From Microbacterium faecale (GTDB lineage Bacteria > Actinomycetota > Actinomycetes > Actinomycetales > Microbacteriaceae), in assembly GCF_014640975.1 (NCBI RefSeq), contig NZ_BMHO01000001.1, positions 320,166-384,165 of the forward strand: 64,000 bases of DNA, written 5' to 3'. The position numbers and the translations under genes are program-made. The notes under the pieces were generated by a model that saw only the letters and a list, made by a program, of their open reading frames with translations, ran no database searches and was not told the DNA's origin. Each line of letters starts with the position of its first letter. The first letter of the stretch is position 1. Positions 36,855 through 45,366 of the stretch are shown one piece after another.

Positions 36855-38375
36855 TCAGCCCAGGCGAGCGGCGATGCGACGGGCGCCGCGCACCGCAAGA
36901 GCAACCGACGTGAGGGTCGGGTTGCAGGCGGTCGAGGTGGGGATCACGCCATTGCCGGCGACGAAGACGCCCGGCGCCTCCCACACCTCGCTGAACGGAT
37001 CGCAGACGCTCGCGCCGTCGTCGTCGCGGCCCATCCGGACCGTGCCCTGGTAATGCAGCGATGATCCGAACGGCAAGACGAAGGGATGTTCGTCGAGCGG
37101 CTCTCCAACGGCGCGACCGAGGCGAGCGATCTCCTCCTTCGCGCGCGAGATCACCGCGTGATCCGTGTCAGTGAGGGTGTAGTGGATCCGCATGGCCGGC
37201 ATACCGTAGGGGTCGAGTTCGGCCTCGTCGAAGGCGACGCGGTCCGACGCCTGCAGGTCCTTCGCGCAGAAGAACCCGAGCCCCACGATGGAACCGGGCA
37301 CGACCGGATCGTCCTCGGCGAGCGGGATGGGTGACGCGTCGAGTTGCATGATCTGGCCGTGGAACGGGAGCGCGTCGCTGTACGGCACCCAGCTAACGCC
37401 GCTCGTCTCGCTCAGCACGCCTGCCTCTGCGGGCTCTTCGGCGGGAGCCGAGACGTCGCGCAGCCGCGACGCGAACACGACCTGGGTCTGGTCATTGAGA
37501 TAGCGGCCGAGCGCGGCGGGACGGATCCCGGATGCCCACAGCACCTGCGGGGTGCGCAGCGCGTCGGCAGCGACGACGACGAACCGCGCCGCGACGGTGT
37601 GGAGCGAGCCGTCGCGCACGTCACGCACCTCGACGCCGGCGGCGCGGCCGTCCGCGAGGAGAACCCGCGTGACGAGCGACTCATCGTGTAGCGAGAACGC
37701 CGGGTTGGCGCGCGTGACGTCGCCCAGCACGACGTCGGATCCGGACCAGACGAGTCGTCCGTCGTCGCGCCTGCGGACGGCGAGCGGCATGCGCTGGACG
37801 CGACGGTCCTCCGGGCGCCCGTCGTCGACCGCCGCCGCGAGCCGTTCCCGCACGAGCTCTGAGAACGGCGCCGCGTCGAAGGCGTCGGCCGTGACGCCGA
37901 GCAGGCGGTCGCCCTCGGCGAGCAGCTCGTCGAAGACGCCCTCCTCGTCGAGGAAGCCGATTCGTTCAGAATCGCCCGGCCGAGGGCACGCCGCGGTCCA
38001 GTGCGCACTCATCCCGCCGACGTTGCTCGAGAACGCGGCGACGGGCAGCCCGTCCTCGCCCTCCTGGATGTACCCGTCGTCGAGGAGGTACGTTCCGGGG
38101 CGTGCCCGGCGGTCTCCCGCTTTGACCGCACCCGGTGAGCTCACGGTCGCGGCGCCCGCGCCCGGCCCCTCGGATCGTCGCTGCGCTTCGGCGAGCCCCT
38201 CGGGATCCGCGATGTTCCTGACGTGCGCACCCGGCGGGTCCGTTACCGTCGGCCCGACCTCGAACATCGCGACCGTCGTTCCCGGTGCCGTCTCGGAGAG
38301 GATCCGCGCGTATGCGGCACCCGTGGGGCCGGACCCGACGATCACCACGTCGACCGACTCCGGGTATCTGGTCAT
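36855..38375 (-). CDS. GMC-family FAD oxidoreductase (C-glycoside 3-oxidase-like)
   Basis: This 506-residue flavoprotein starts with the FAD motif VVIVGSGPTGAAYARIL and has the C-terminal catalytic pair H441 (SLHYQGTVRMG) and N485 (CNPTLTSVALAVRGAR). It resembles pyranose oxidases and the CarA-type enzymes that oxidise C-glycosides at C3 before deglycosylation. It lacks a signal peptide. The start at 38375 overlaps the upstream isomerase stop by four bases (ATGA); an in-frame ATG at 38390 is less likely. It is the last gene of the importer/isomerase operon and lies next to the CGD operon, which fits a two-step oxidation and elimination. Confidence 0.87.
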   Translation of the reverse strand: MTRYPESVDVVIVGSGPTGAAYARILSETAPGTTVAMFEVGPTVTDPPGAHVRNIADPEGLAEAQRRSEGPGAGAATVSSPGAVKAGDRRARPGTYLLDDGYIQEGEDGLPVAAFSSNVGGMSAHWTAACPRPGDSERIGFLDEEGVFDELLAEGDRLLGVTADAFDAAPFSELVRERLAAAVDDGRPEDRRVQRMPLAVRRRDDGRLVWSGSDVVLGDVTRANPAFSLHDESLVTRVLLADGRAAGVEVRDVRDGSLHTVAARFVVVAADALRTPQVLWASGIRPAALGRYLNDQTQVVFASRLRDVSAPAEEPAEAGVLSETSGVSWVPYSDALPFHGQIMQLDASPIPLAEDDPVVPGSIVGLGFFCAKDLQASDRVAFDEAELDPYGMPAMRIHYTLTDTDHAVISRAKEEIARLGRAVGEPLDEHPFVLPFGSSLHYQGTVRMGRDDDGASVCDPFSEVWEAPGVFVAGNGVIPTSTACNPTLTSVALAVRGARRIAARLG

Positions 38376-39166
38376 GCGACGGCCGCCCATTCCACGATCC
38401 GCCGCACCGACGCCGCCGAGGCCGACTGCGGGTAGTACTCGAGCCCGATGGGTCCGTCGTATCCGGAGGCGCGGAGAGTGCGGAGGCGCGCGGGCCAGTC
38501 GAGCTCACCCGTCCCCGGTTCGCCGCGGCCCGGCGCGTCCGCGAGCTGCACGTAACGGATGAGGTCGCCCGCGCCCTCGAGCTCGGCGGCCATGTCCTCC
38601 CCCTCGACGGCGGAGTGATAGATGTCGTAGAGGATCCCGAAGTCCGGCGAGTCGACGCCGCGCGCGACGTACGCCGCCTCCGCGGTGCGGTCGAGCAGCG
38701 AGCCGGGGTGGTCGACGCGGATGTTCACGGGTTCGAGGACGAGCGTGATGCCGGATCCGTCGATCTGCGTGACGGCCTTCTGGTAGATCTCGACGAGCTT
38801 GTCGAGCTGCACGTGTCGTTTCCAGCCGCCGAAGCCCGTGCCGCTGCCGACGACGATGCGGGGGCAGCCGAGGTCGCGGGCGATCGCGACGCCCTCGTCG
38901 AGCTTGCGGAAGAACTCGGAGTGATCCCACGGCGGGATCATGAACTGCGTGCGCGGTTCGGACAGTTGGGCCGTCAGCTGCGTCCCGGTCTCCTCGAGCG
39001 CCGCCTTGAGCGCGGGCACGTCCTTCGGCTCGGCCGGGGCGTCGACGCCGGTGGGCCCCCACATCTCGACGGCGTCGAAGCCGGCCGCGGCGGCTGCGCG
39101 GACGCGGTCCGGATAGTCGCCGGTCTCCGTGAAGAGGAGTTCGATGTTCGGTGCGAGTTGGTACAT
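38372..39166 (-). CDS. Hydroxypyruvate isomerase-type TIM barrel protein
   Basis: This 264-residue barrel has the Hyi/OtnI signature: LVLEPVNIR (metal Glu), ILYDIYHS (Asp), RYVQLADAPGRGEPGTGE (Gln ligand and the PGRxEPGTGE loop) and IGLEYYP (Glu). Enzymes of this group isomerise small keto/aldo acids or keto sugars. AAAGGT precedes the ATG. It lies between a MalG-type permease and the GMC oxidase, with a four-base overlap to the latter, so it probably works on a product of the imported sugar. Hydroxypyruvate itself is only one possible substrate. Confidence 0.82.
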   Translation of the reverse strand: MYQLAPNIELLFTETGDYPDRVRAAAAAGFDAVEMWGPTGVDAPAEPKDVPALKAALEETGTQLTAQLSEPRTQFMIPPWDHSEFFRKLDEGVAIARDLGCPRIVVGSGTGFGGWKRHVQLDKLVEIYQKAVTQIDGSGITLVLEPVNIRVDHPGSLLDRTAEAAYVARGVDSPDFGILYDIYHSAVEGEDMAAELEGAGDLIRYVQLADAPGRGEPGTGELDWPARLRTLRASGYDGPIGLEYYPQSASAASVRRIVEWAAVA

Positions 39167-39210
39167 GTGGTGACCTTTCGATGTCGGGAGCGCTCAGCGG
39201 ACGTCGCGCG

Positions 39211-40047
39211 TCAGCCCTTGAGCCCGCCGGCGAATCCCTGGATGAACTTCTTCTGCGCGATCAGGTACAGCGCGAGGATCGGGATCATCGACACAATGAC
39301 GATCGCGAAGATCTTGTTCCACTGCGAGACCAGCGATCCGACGTAGTAGTACATGGCGACAGGCAGGGTCTGGTTGTCGGATCCGCCGAGGAAGATCAGC
39401 GACGCGAAGAAGTCGTTCCACACGATGAGACCCGTCAGAATCGCGACCGTGCCGGTTGCCGGAGCGATCAGCGGGAGCACGATGCGGAAGAACACCTGTG
39501 TGCGTGATGCCCCGTCGATCGTCGCGGCCTCTTCGAAGTCGGTGCCGAGACCGCGGAAGAATCCCGCGTAGATGAAGATCGCGAGCGGCAGCATCATTCC
39601 CGTGTAGAGAACGATCATCCCGTGGAGCGTTCCCGTGAGGCCGAGCGCACGGGCGCCGATGTACAGCGGAACCGTTCCGAGCTGCGTCGGAAGCACGATC
39701 GCGATGAGGAACAGATAAAACGCGCCCCTGCTCCACCTCCGGGTCGAACGGCTGATGACGTATCCCGTGAGCGATCCCAGCAGCACGAGCGCGAGGATGC
39801 TCCCGCCCGTCAGGATCACGCTGTTCATCAGACCCTTCAGGATGTTGGAGTTGCCCTGGGCCGTCAGCACTTCCGTGAAGTTGCCGAGCGTCGGCTGCTC
39901 CGGCGGGGTGACACCCGACGTCGTGAACACCTCGCTGTCCGGCTTCAGCGCCGTGACGACGAGAATATAGAAGGGCAGCAGGTAGACCAGCGCCGCGACC
40001 CACAGCAGGATCTCGCGGACGAGCGTGCGCTTCGTGTAGCGAAACAT
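39211..40047 (-). CDS. Carbohydrate ABC transporter permease, MalG type
   Basis: This 278-residue protein has six helices and the coupling loop EEAATIDGASRTQVFFRIVLP, the CUT1 EAA motif. The C-terminus ends with IQGFAGGLKG, typical of MalG-like proteins. It starts two bases after the MalF-type gene. It is the second membrane subunit of a sugar importer that lacks its own ATPase in this window; CUT1 importers often share a general MsiK-type ATPase encoded elsewhere. Confidence 0.93.
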   Translation of the reverse strand: MFRYTKRTLVREILLWVAALVYLLPFYILVVTALKPDSEVFTTSGVTPPEQPTLGNFTEVLTAQGNSNILKGLMNSVILTGGSILALVLLGSLTGYVISRSTRRWSRGAFYLFLIAIVLPTQLGTVPLYIGARALGLTGTLHGMIVLYTGMMLPLAIFIYAGFFRGLGTDFEEAATIDGASRTQVFFRIVLPLIAPATGTVAILTGLIVWNDFFASLIFLGGSDNQTLPVAMYYYVGSLVSQWNKIFAIVIVSMIPILALYLIAQKKFIQGFAGGLKG

Positions 40048-40048
40048 C

Positions 40049-40996
40049 TCAGACCTCCTTGGGGCCGCGGGTCGCGCGCTGCTGCAGCACCGCGAAGAAG
40101 AGGATGACGATGGTCAAAAGCAGGGCGAGCGCTGCGCCGTACCCGAAGTTGCCGAGCGAGAATGCCTGCTTGTACATCTCCGTCGCAAGAGTCTGCGTCG
40201 CGTCGGCCGGACCGCCACCTGTCAGCGCCATGATGTGGTCGAAGATGCGCAGTCCGTTGACGATCCCCAGCGTCGTCGCGATCGCGATCGCCGGTCTGAT
40301 CGAGGGAAGGACGATGTTCCAGAACCGCTGCCACAGGTTCGCGCCATCGATCGCGGCGGCCTCCTCGACCTCCACCGGTACGCTCGCGAGCCCGGCCATG
40401 TAGATGACGAGCGCGAAGCCGATGTTCTGCCACACGATGACGATGAGGATCATCCAGATCGCGAGAGACGGATCCGCCAGCCACGGGCGCACGAGTCCGT
40501 CCAGTCCGATCATGGCGAGGAGCCCGTTCAGGGGGCCGTCGAACTCGTAGATGAACTTCCAGATGTACGACACGGCGAGCGGGCTCAGCACCGTCGGCAT
40601 GAAGAAGAGCGTGCGCAGCACGTAGCGGGTCTTGAGGATTCGGTTGAGGCCGACGGCGAGCGCGAGCGCGAGGACGTTCGATGCGATCACGGATCCGAAG
40701 GCGAGGAAAAGGCTGTTGCCGAGCGCGAGGATCTTCGACGGATCGCGGAAGATCCTGACGAAGTTGTCGAACCCGATCATGTTGAACGAGCCGATGCCCG
40801 ACCAGTCGGTGAACGCGAAGAACCCGCCGACCGCGTTGGCGGCGTAGTGGACGCCGAAGACGAGCACGATGCCCGGGAGCGCCCACCACCAGTGGCCGAA
40901 GCTCAGCAGGCCGCCCGAGCGCGGACGGGTTCCCGCAGGGCCCCGTCCGCGCCGTCGGCGTGGCACCGTGACGATCTCAGTTGCTGACGTGGTCAT
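40049..40996 (-). CDS. Carbohydrate ABC transporter permease, MalF/UgpA type
   Basis: This 315-residue membrane protein has an Arg/Pro/Gly-rich cytoplasmic N-terminus (PRRRRGRGPAG) followed by six helices and the coupling loop EEAAAIDGANLWQRFWNIV. The start at 40996 follows AGAGGGGAAC; a longer frame to 41080 overlaps the upstream intergenic region only. It lies between the binding protein and the MalG-type permease. It belongs to the importer likely to bring glycosides or free sugars to the GMC oxidase and CGD enzymes. Confidence 0.92.
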   Translation of the reverse strand: MTTSATEIVTVPRRRRGRGPAGTRPRSGGLLSFGHWWWALPGIVLVFGVHYAANAVGGFFAFTDWSGIGSFNMIGFDNFVRIFRDPSKILALGNSLFLAFGSVIASNVLALALAVGLNRILKTRYVLRTLFFMPTVLSPLAVSYIWKFIYEFDGPLNGLLAMIGLDGLVRPWLADPSLAIWMILIVIVWQNIGFALVIYMAGLASVPVEVEEAAAIDGANLWQRFWNIVLPSIRPAIAIATTLGIVNGLRIFDHIMALTGGGPADATQTLATEMYKQAFSLGNFGYGAALALLLTIVILFFAVLQQRATRGPKEV

Positions 40997-41036
40997 CGCC
41001 GTTCCCCTCTCTCGTCGCGGTGTATCGCGGTGCGGG

Positions 41037-42314
41037 TCAGTTGTCCCAGGCCTGATCCATCGCGGCGAGCACGTCGTCAACGGTGCTCTGTCCGGTCAGC
41101 AGGCCCTGCACGCCGGAGCCGAGCTCGTCGTAGACCGACTGGTTCACCCACTGCGAGTTGGGCAGCGGCGCGAATCGATCGGCCTGCAACGCGTCGGCAA
41201 CGGGGGCGTACGCCGTCCCGCTCAGATCGAGCTCGGCGTATCCGCTTGCGGGAAGGACACCTGCGATGTCTGCGAACGTCTGAGACTGCTCAGGCTCAGC
41301 GACCCACGCGAGGAAGTCCTGCGCCGCTTCAGACGCCGCATCACCGGCAGCCGCGTTGAGCGAGAGCGAATAGTTCGAACTCGCGAGGATGAAGTCCTCC
41401 TCGCCGGCCGACGGGAAGGGCTGGAGCGTGAGCTCCTGGCCCTCGGCCGGCCCGCTCATGATCTCGTGAACCGCGCCGCTGGGGACGAAGGCGGTCAGCG
41501 ACGACTTCGCCGCGAGCCCGTTGGTGATCGCCTCGAAGCCGGCGCCGGCCGCGCCGGGCTGGAAGCAGTCCGCTTCGTTCATCTCCACGATCAGCTCGAG
41601 CGTGTCGTGCCACCCCTCGCTCTCGGCGAAGGTGACCTCACCGTCGATGCGCTTCTGGTTCCAGGCGGGATCCTCGGCGAAGACCTTCGTGGCGGAGATG
41701 GACAGCGCCATCATCCCCGTGTTCGGCGCCGCCGCCCCGGCGAGAGCGAAGGCAGAGACCGGTGCGCCGCCGAGATCGGCGCACGTCGCGAGCAGCTCGT
41801 CAGTGTCCGCGGGGAAGGTCACGTCGTTCTCAGCTGCCGCCGTCTCGTTGAACGCAGTGGCGACGATCGTGTAGTCCATCGGGACGCCGTACACGCCGTC
41901 GGCGCCGAAGAGATCCTCGCTGCCCTCGGGAACGAGCGCCTCGGCACCGGAGCCGAGCTTCGTGAGGAACCCGGCATCGGACAGCTCGATCAGGCTCTGG
42001 CCCTGTCCGCTCCCCGGAGCGGTCTGGATGATGTCTGCGGCATTGCCGCCCTGCAACTGAGTGCGAAGCGACTGCGCATAGTTGTCGTTCGGCTGCGGGT
42101 TGAGTTCGATGTCGACGTCGTGCGTCTCCATGTACTCATTCGCGAGCGTCTCATAGGGGCTCTCGAGGTTGTTCGACGTCGCGTACGTCATCGAGAAGCG
42201 CGCAGTGTCGCCTCCCTCGTCGGACCCGGAACAGCTCGCGAGCACCAGCGTGCCCATCGCTGCGACCGCGACGGTACTGACCATGCGCGTGCGGCGGGAG
42301 TTCTGCGTTGACAT
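41037..42314 (-). CDS. Carbohydrate ABC transporter substrate-binding lipoprotein (SBP family 1)
   Basis: This 425-residue extracellular protein has a signal peptide ending in LVLASC (Cys28), followed by a Ser/Gly/Asp linker. Family 1 features include LANEYMETHDVDIELNPQ, GGNAADIIQTAPGSG and GVYGVPMDYTIVATAFN. AAAGGG precedes the ATG at 42314; the frame is open further upstream but runs through the promoter region. It is the first gene of a five-gene operon (importer, isomerase, GMC oxidase). The ligand is unknown; a glycoside is the natural guess. Confidence 0.9.
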   Translation of the reverse strand: MSTQNSRRTRMVSTVAVAAMGTLVLASCSGSDEGGDTARFSMTYATSNNLESPYETLANEYMETHDVDIELNPQPNDNYAQSLRTQLQGGNAADIIQTAPGSGQGQSLIELSDAGFLTKLGSGAEALVPEGSEDLFGADGVYGVPMDYTIVATAFNETAAAENDVTFPADTDELLATCADLGGAPVSAFALAGAAAPNTGMMALSISATKVFAEDPAWNQKRIDGEVTFAESEGWHDTLELIVEMNEADCFQPGAAGAGFEAITNGLAAKSSLTAFVPSGAVHEIMSGPAEGQELTLQPFPSAGEEDFILASSNYSLSLNAAAGDAASEAAQDFLAWVAEPEQSQTFADIAGVLPASGYAELDLSGTAYAPVADALQADRFAPLPNSQWVNQSVYDELGSGVQGLLTGQSTVDDVLAAMDQAWDN

Positions 42315-42392
42315 GTTGTGCCCTTTCGACGTCTTCGTCTGATCGCGATCCGGGTGCCCCAGGGTGGGCGTGCCCCGCGATAACTCGATTGT

Positions 42393-42428
42393 CGCAAAGT
42401 TATGCGAGAAACACACATAACCGTTGCG
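42393..42428. promoter_or_regulatory. Inverted-repeat operator candidate upstream of the sugar importer
   Basis: CGCAAAGTTATGCG (42393-42406) and CACATAACCGTTGCG (42414-42428) are imperfect inverted copies of one another, separated by seven bases. They lie 80-115 bases upstream of the binding-protein start. Next to them GTATGACATAAGTG (42432-42445) matches an element upstream of the LysR gene at 12 of 14 positions. I see no clear -10/-35 pair here. Confidence 0.5.
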
Positions 42429-42468
42429 GATGTATGACATAAGTGGGGTTCGACCCCATTTGGTCCAG

Positions 42469-43944
42469 CTAGACGTGCGCCCGTAGAGCGGCGGCGCTCG
42501 CCCGGATCAGGTCGTGCTGGCGGCGCACGAGTACAAGCGGATCCACCTCACCCAGTTCGGCGAACGCGTGACCTTCCCACTCGCTCGAGAAGTAGCCGCG
42601 ATAGCCGCCCTCGACGAACACGCGCACGAGCTCCGGGTAGTCGATCGCGGGCTCCTCGCCCGACTCGTCGATGTCATAGAACTTTGCGTGCACGTGCATG
42701 ATCTGCGGCATGATGTCGGCCCACTCGGTGGGGTCGACGTGGCCGTGCATGTTGAATGCGAGGTGCGCGAAGGATCCCAACCGTCCCGGGTCGAAGTCAC
42801 GTCCGCGCAGGTACCCGATGAACTCGTCCTGGCGTTCGCGCATCGAGCGATCGGTCGCCCAGATCTCTTGCAGGCGCTCGAGCGCCGCGCTGTCGAGGCC
42901 GGCGCGCGCGACCGCGCGCAGCAGGGTCGGCGACATACGGCGCATCGTCGACGAGAAGTCGGCGACGAAGCCGAGCAGCGGCGAGCCCAGCTCCTCGTAG
43001 ACCTCGCGCACGCGCAGGATCTCGGGCGAGTTCGGCCCCAGGGGTGCGTGGATCTCGTACGCGAGCTTCACGCCGAGCTCTTCGGCGAGCGGGAGGAGGC
43101 GACGCAGCAGCTCGGGCTTCGCGCTCTGGATGCGGATGAGCGGGAAGTCGAGCCGCGCGGCACTGGCGAAGAGCGTCCGAGTGAAGTCGTACTCTTCGTC
43201 CGGCGTCATGTCGCGGTCGCGGCGTCTGCCCATGTCGAGGTTCGCGCCAAACGAGCTCGCGACGAAGCCGTGGCGGTCGAACGCCGACCGCCAGCGCCGC
43301 TCGAACTCGTCGGTGACGCGCGGATACTCGGGGAGCATCTGCGAGGCGACGATCTCGATGCCGGGCCCGATGCCGAGATCCGCGACGCGATCGAGCAGCT
43401 GATCGAAGTCGAACCAGCCGGCACGGAACTCCGCGCTCGCCGAGTAGAGCGTCAGGCCGAGCGGAAACGGATCATCCTCGGCGGGCGGCCGCGGATCCGT
43501 CACGCGGGCGAGCTCGGGCGCAGGCGCGTCGCGATCCGTCGCCGTGAGACGCTCCTCCTGGTGGACGATGTTCGGCACGTACATGCCGGGCCCGCCGTTC
43601 TCGCCCGCCGCAATCTGCATGTACGGCAGGCGCAGTTCGCCGTGGATCACGACGTCGCGCTGGTCGCCGACGACCACCGGCTCGTCGAGCGCGACGACAA
43701 GGAGCGGGTGCGACTCGAGATACCAGAGCGTCTCGCTCTGGGCGGGCAGCTCCGACAGCGCGTAGCTTGTGCCGTCGAGTTCGAAGGTCAGCTTCTCCTG
43801 CGCGACCTCGACACCGTCGATCGACAGCGTGATCGACGTGACGGACGACAGCCACAGGCTGCGGTACCAGGGCACCTGGAGACGGAGGGCGGCGCCGGCG
43901 GGGTGGGCCCGCAGACTGTCGTGTGCGATGAGTCCGTTGGGCAT
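42469..43944 (-). CDS. C-glycoside deglycosidase beta-alpha fusion protein
   Basis: This 491-residue protein joins a beta domain (about 1-135) and an alpha barrel (about 160-491) through a Pro/Asp-rich linker. The beta part has LQVPWYRSLWLSSVTSITL, ALSELPAQSETLWYL and ELRLPYMQIAAGENGGPGMY, nearly the same as the stand-alone beta at 32983-33399. The barrel keeps E297 (AYEIHAPLGP), D329 (FVADFSST), H419 or H417 (MHVHAKFYDI) and E455 (SSEWEGH). TAAGGAG precedes the ATG. It follows another fusion gene by 10 bases. It probably does in one chain what the heterodimer 32983/34228 does in two. Confidence 0.82.
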   Translation of the reverse strand: MPNGLIAHDSLRAHPAGAALRLQVPWYRSLWLSSVTSITLSIDGVEVAQEKLTFELDGTSYALSELPAQSETLWYLESHPLLVVALDEPVVVGDQRDVVIHGELRLPYMQIAAGENGGPGMYVPNIVHQEERLTATDRDAPAPELARVTDPRPPAEDDPFPLGLTLYSASAEFRAGWFDFDQLLDRVADLGIGPGIEIVASQMLPEYPRVTDEFERRWRSAFDRHGFVASSFGANLDMGRRRDRDMTPDEEYDFTRTLFASAARLDFPLIRIQSAKPELLRRLLPLAEELGVKLAYEIHAPLGPNSPEILRVREVYEELGSPLLGFVADFSSTMRRMSPTLLRAVARAGLDSAALERLQEIWATDRSMRERQDEFIGYLRGRDFDPGRLGSFAHLAFNMHGHVDPTEWADIMPQIMHVHAKFYDIDESGEEPAIDYPELVRVFVEGGYRGYFSSEWEGHAFAELGEVDPLVLVRRQHDLIRASAAALRAHV

Positions 43945-43954
43945 GGGGTGCTCC

Positions 43955-45244
43955 TTACAGCGACGAGGCGATGCGGCGGATGAGGGAGTGCTGACGGCGC
44001 ACCTGTTCGATCGAGCGCCACGGATCGCGTTCCCCCTCGTACTCGCTCGAGAGATACCCCGTGTAGCCCGCGTCCTTCATGGCGCGCAGCACGGGTTCCC
44101 ACGGGATCTGCTGATCGACGAGGTTCTCGTCGATGTCGTGGAACTTCGCCTGCACGAAGACCGTGTACTTCGCGACGTCGGCGAAATCGGCGGGGTCGAC
44201 CCCGATGCCGTCGAGGAACGCGGGGCGGGTCTCGCGGGTCTCTCCGGCGCGCAGCGGGATGGGACGATCCTGGAAGATGCCGGTGTCGATCAGCAGACCG
44301 AAGTGCTTCGTGCCGGTGCGTTCGATGAGCGAGATGTAGTCGTCGACGACGGGGTGCTTGATGGGCGTCGGCGAGTGGATCTCGGGGCAGATCACCACGT
44401 CGAGTTCGTGGGCGAGGTCGAGGGAGCGCTCGACGGATTCCGTCCAGATCGGGTGAGGGACGAGGTCGCTGGAGACGACGCCGATCTTCGGGCGCACGAA
44501 CCGGAAGCCGAACTGCTTCGCGAGCTTCAGGTCTCGTTGCAGCGCGGCCGCGCCCTGCTCTGCCGTCATGTCCTGGTCCGGGTGCAGTCGCGTGTCGATC
44601 CAGGATCCGTAGTTCGTCGGCTCGAGGGCGTACTTCTCCAGCAGCCGGAACCACTCGTCGATCCAGGCGGTCGTCGGGTTCGGATACCCGGCGACGTGCG
44701 CCTCGCCGAGAATCTCGACGCCCGTCGCGCCGACGTCCGCGACGTGCCGAAGCGACGTCTCGAGGTCGAGCACGGTGCCGTAGTCGTGCATGAAGCTGTA
44801 CAGCGAGACGCCGTACTTGAAGGGGCCGCCATCGCCCTCGGGCGCGAGCGTGACGTGCTTCGTCTCGCGCGCGAGCGTGGGCTGGTGCTCGATCGGGATG
44901 TAGGACATCCGCAAGCGGATCTCCACCGAGAGCTCGTGCACGCCCTGGGGGAGCCCACCGTCGAGCGGCACCGTCACGAGCGCGCCATCCTCGAGCGACC
45001 AGCGGTATCCCTCGCTCGCCTGGACCTCGGCGAGGGTCATCGTGCGGCCGCCGAGCGTCCAGAGGGGAACATCGGGCGCGACGTCGACGAGACCGGGGAT
45101 CCGCACCCCGATGCCGTCGATGAGCGAAGCGGCCATCCCGCGATACGAGGGAATGCGCACGCGGAATTGGAATCCCGTCGCGCGCCCACCCTCATAGACG
45201 TTGCGGAACCCCGTGGATTGGATCAGGTCTCGTTCGAGCAGCAT
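43955..45244 (-). CDS. CGD-like beta-alpha fusion with altered metal site
   Basis: This 429-residue protein has an N-terminal beta-like region (about 1-130: RVRIPSYRGMAASLIDGI, RLRMSYIPIEHQ) and a C-terminal barrel (about 140-429). The ligand set is E288 (CPEIHSP), D320 (LLIDTG) and E401 (SSEYEG), but the usual histidine is Q365 (FVQAKFHDI where paralogues have HVHAKF). Gln at this position is the norm in Hyi-type barrels, so the protein may still bind metal but with different chemistry. The ATG at 45244 is chosen because GAGGGAG lies five bases upstream; the GTG at 45250 would overlap that site. It is the first gene of its operon. Confidence 0.75.
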   Translation of the reverse strand: MLLERDLIQSTGFRNVYEGGRATGFQFRVRIPSYRGMAASLIDGIGVRIPGLVDVAPDVPLWTLGGRTMTLAEVQASEGYRWSLEDGALVTVPLDGGLPQGVHELSVEIRLRMSYIPIEHQPTLARETKHVTLAPEGDGGPFKYGVSLYSFMHDYGTVLDLETSLRHVADVGATGVEILGEAHVAGYPNPTTAWIDEWFRLLEKYALEPTNYGSWIDTRLHPDQDMTAEQGAAALQRDLKLAKQFGFRFVRPKIGVVSSDLVPHPIWTESVERSLDLAHELDVVICPEIHSPTPIKHPVVDDYISLIERTGTKHFGLLIDTGIFQDRPIPLRAGETRETRPAFLDGIGVDPADFADVAKYTVFVQAKFHDIDENLVDQQIPWEPVLRAMKDAGYTGYLSSEYEGERDPWRSIEQVRRQHSLIRRIASSL

Positions 45245-45290
45245 CGGCACTCCCTCGTCGCAGGTGATGGGTGTGCCTTCACGCTATCCC

Positions 45291-45315
45291 ACTTATGCAT
45301 CTTTGATGCATAAGT
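45291..45315. promoter_or_regulatory. Perfect 11-bp palindrome upstream of the fusion operon
   Basis: ACTTATGCATC (45291-45301), TTT, GATGCATAAGT (45305-45315) form a perfect inverted repeat 47 bases upstream of the ATG at 45244. The minus-strand reading GATGCATAAGTGGG shares CATAAGTGGG with 42438-42447. Its form is that of a dimeric repressor operator rather than a terminator. Confidence 0.65.
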
Positions 45316-45366
45316 CTTCCTGATAGAGGAAAAAGGTCCCGCCGATGCGCGAACGACGCGACCGCC

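Noticed and set aside
45291..45315. The 11-bp palindrome as a terminator
   Set aside because: It is AT-rich, lies upstream of a start codon and not after a stop in the right direction, and its arms recur at other promoters. An operator fits better.
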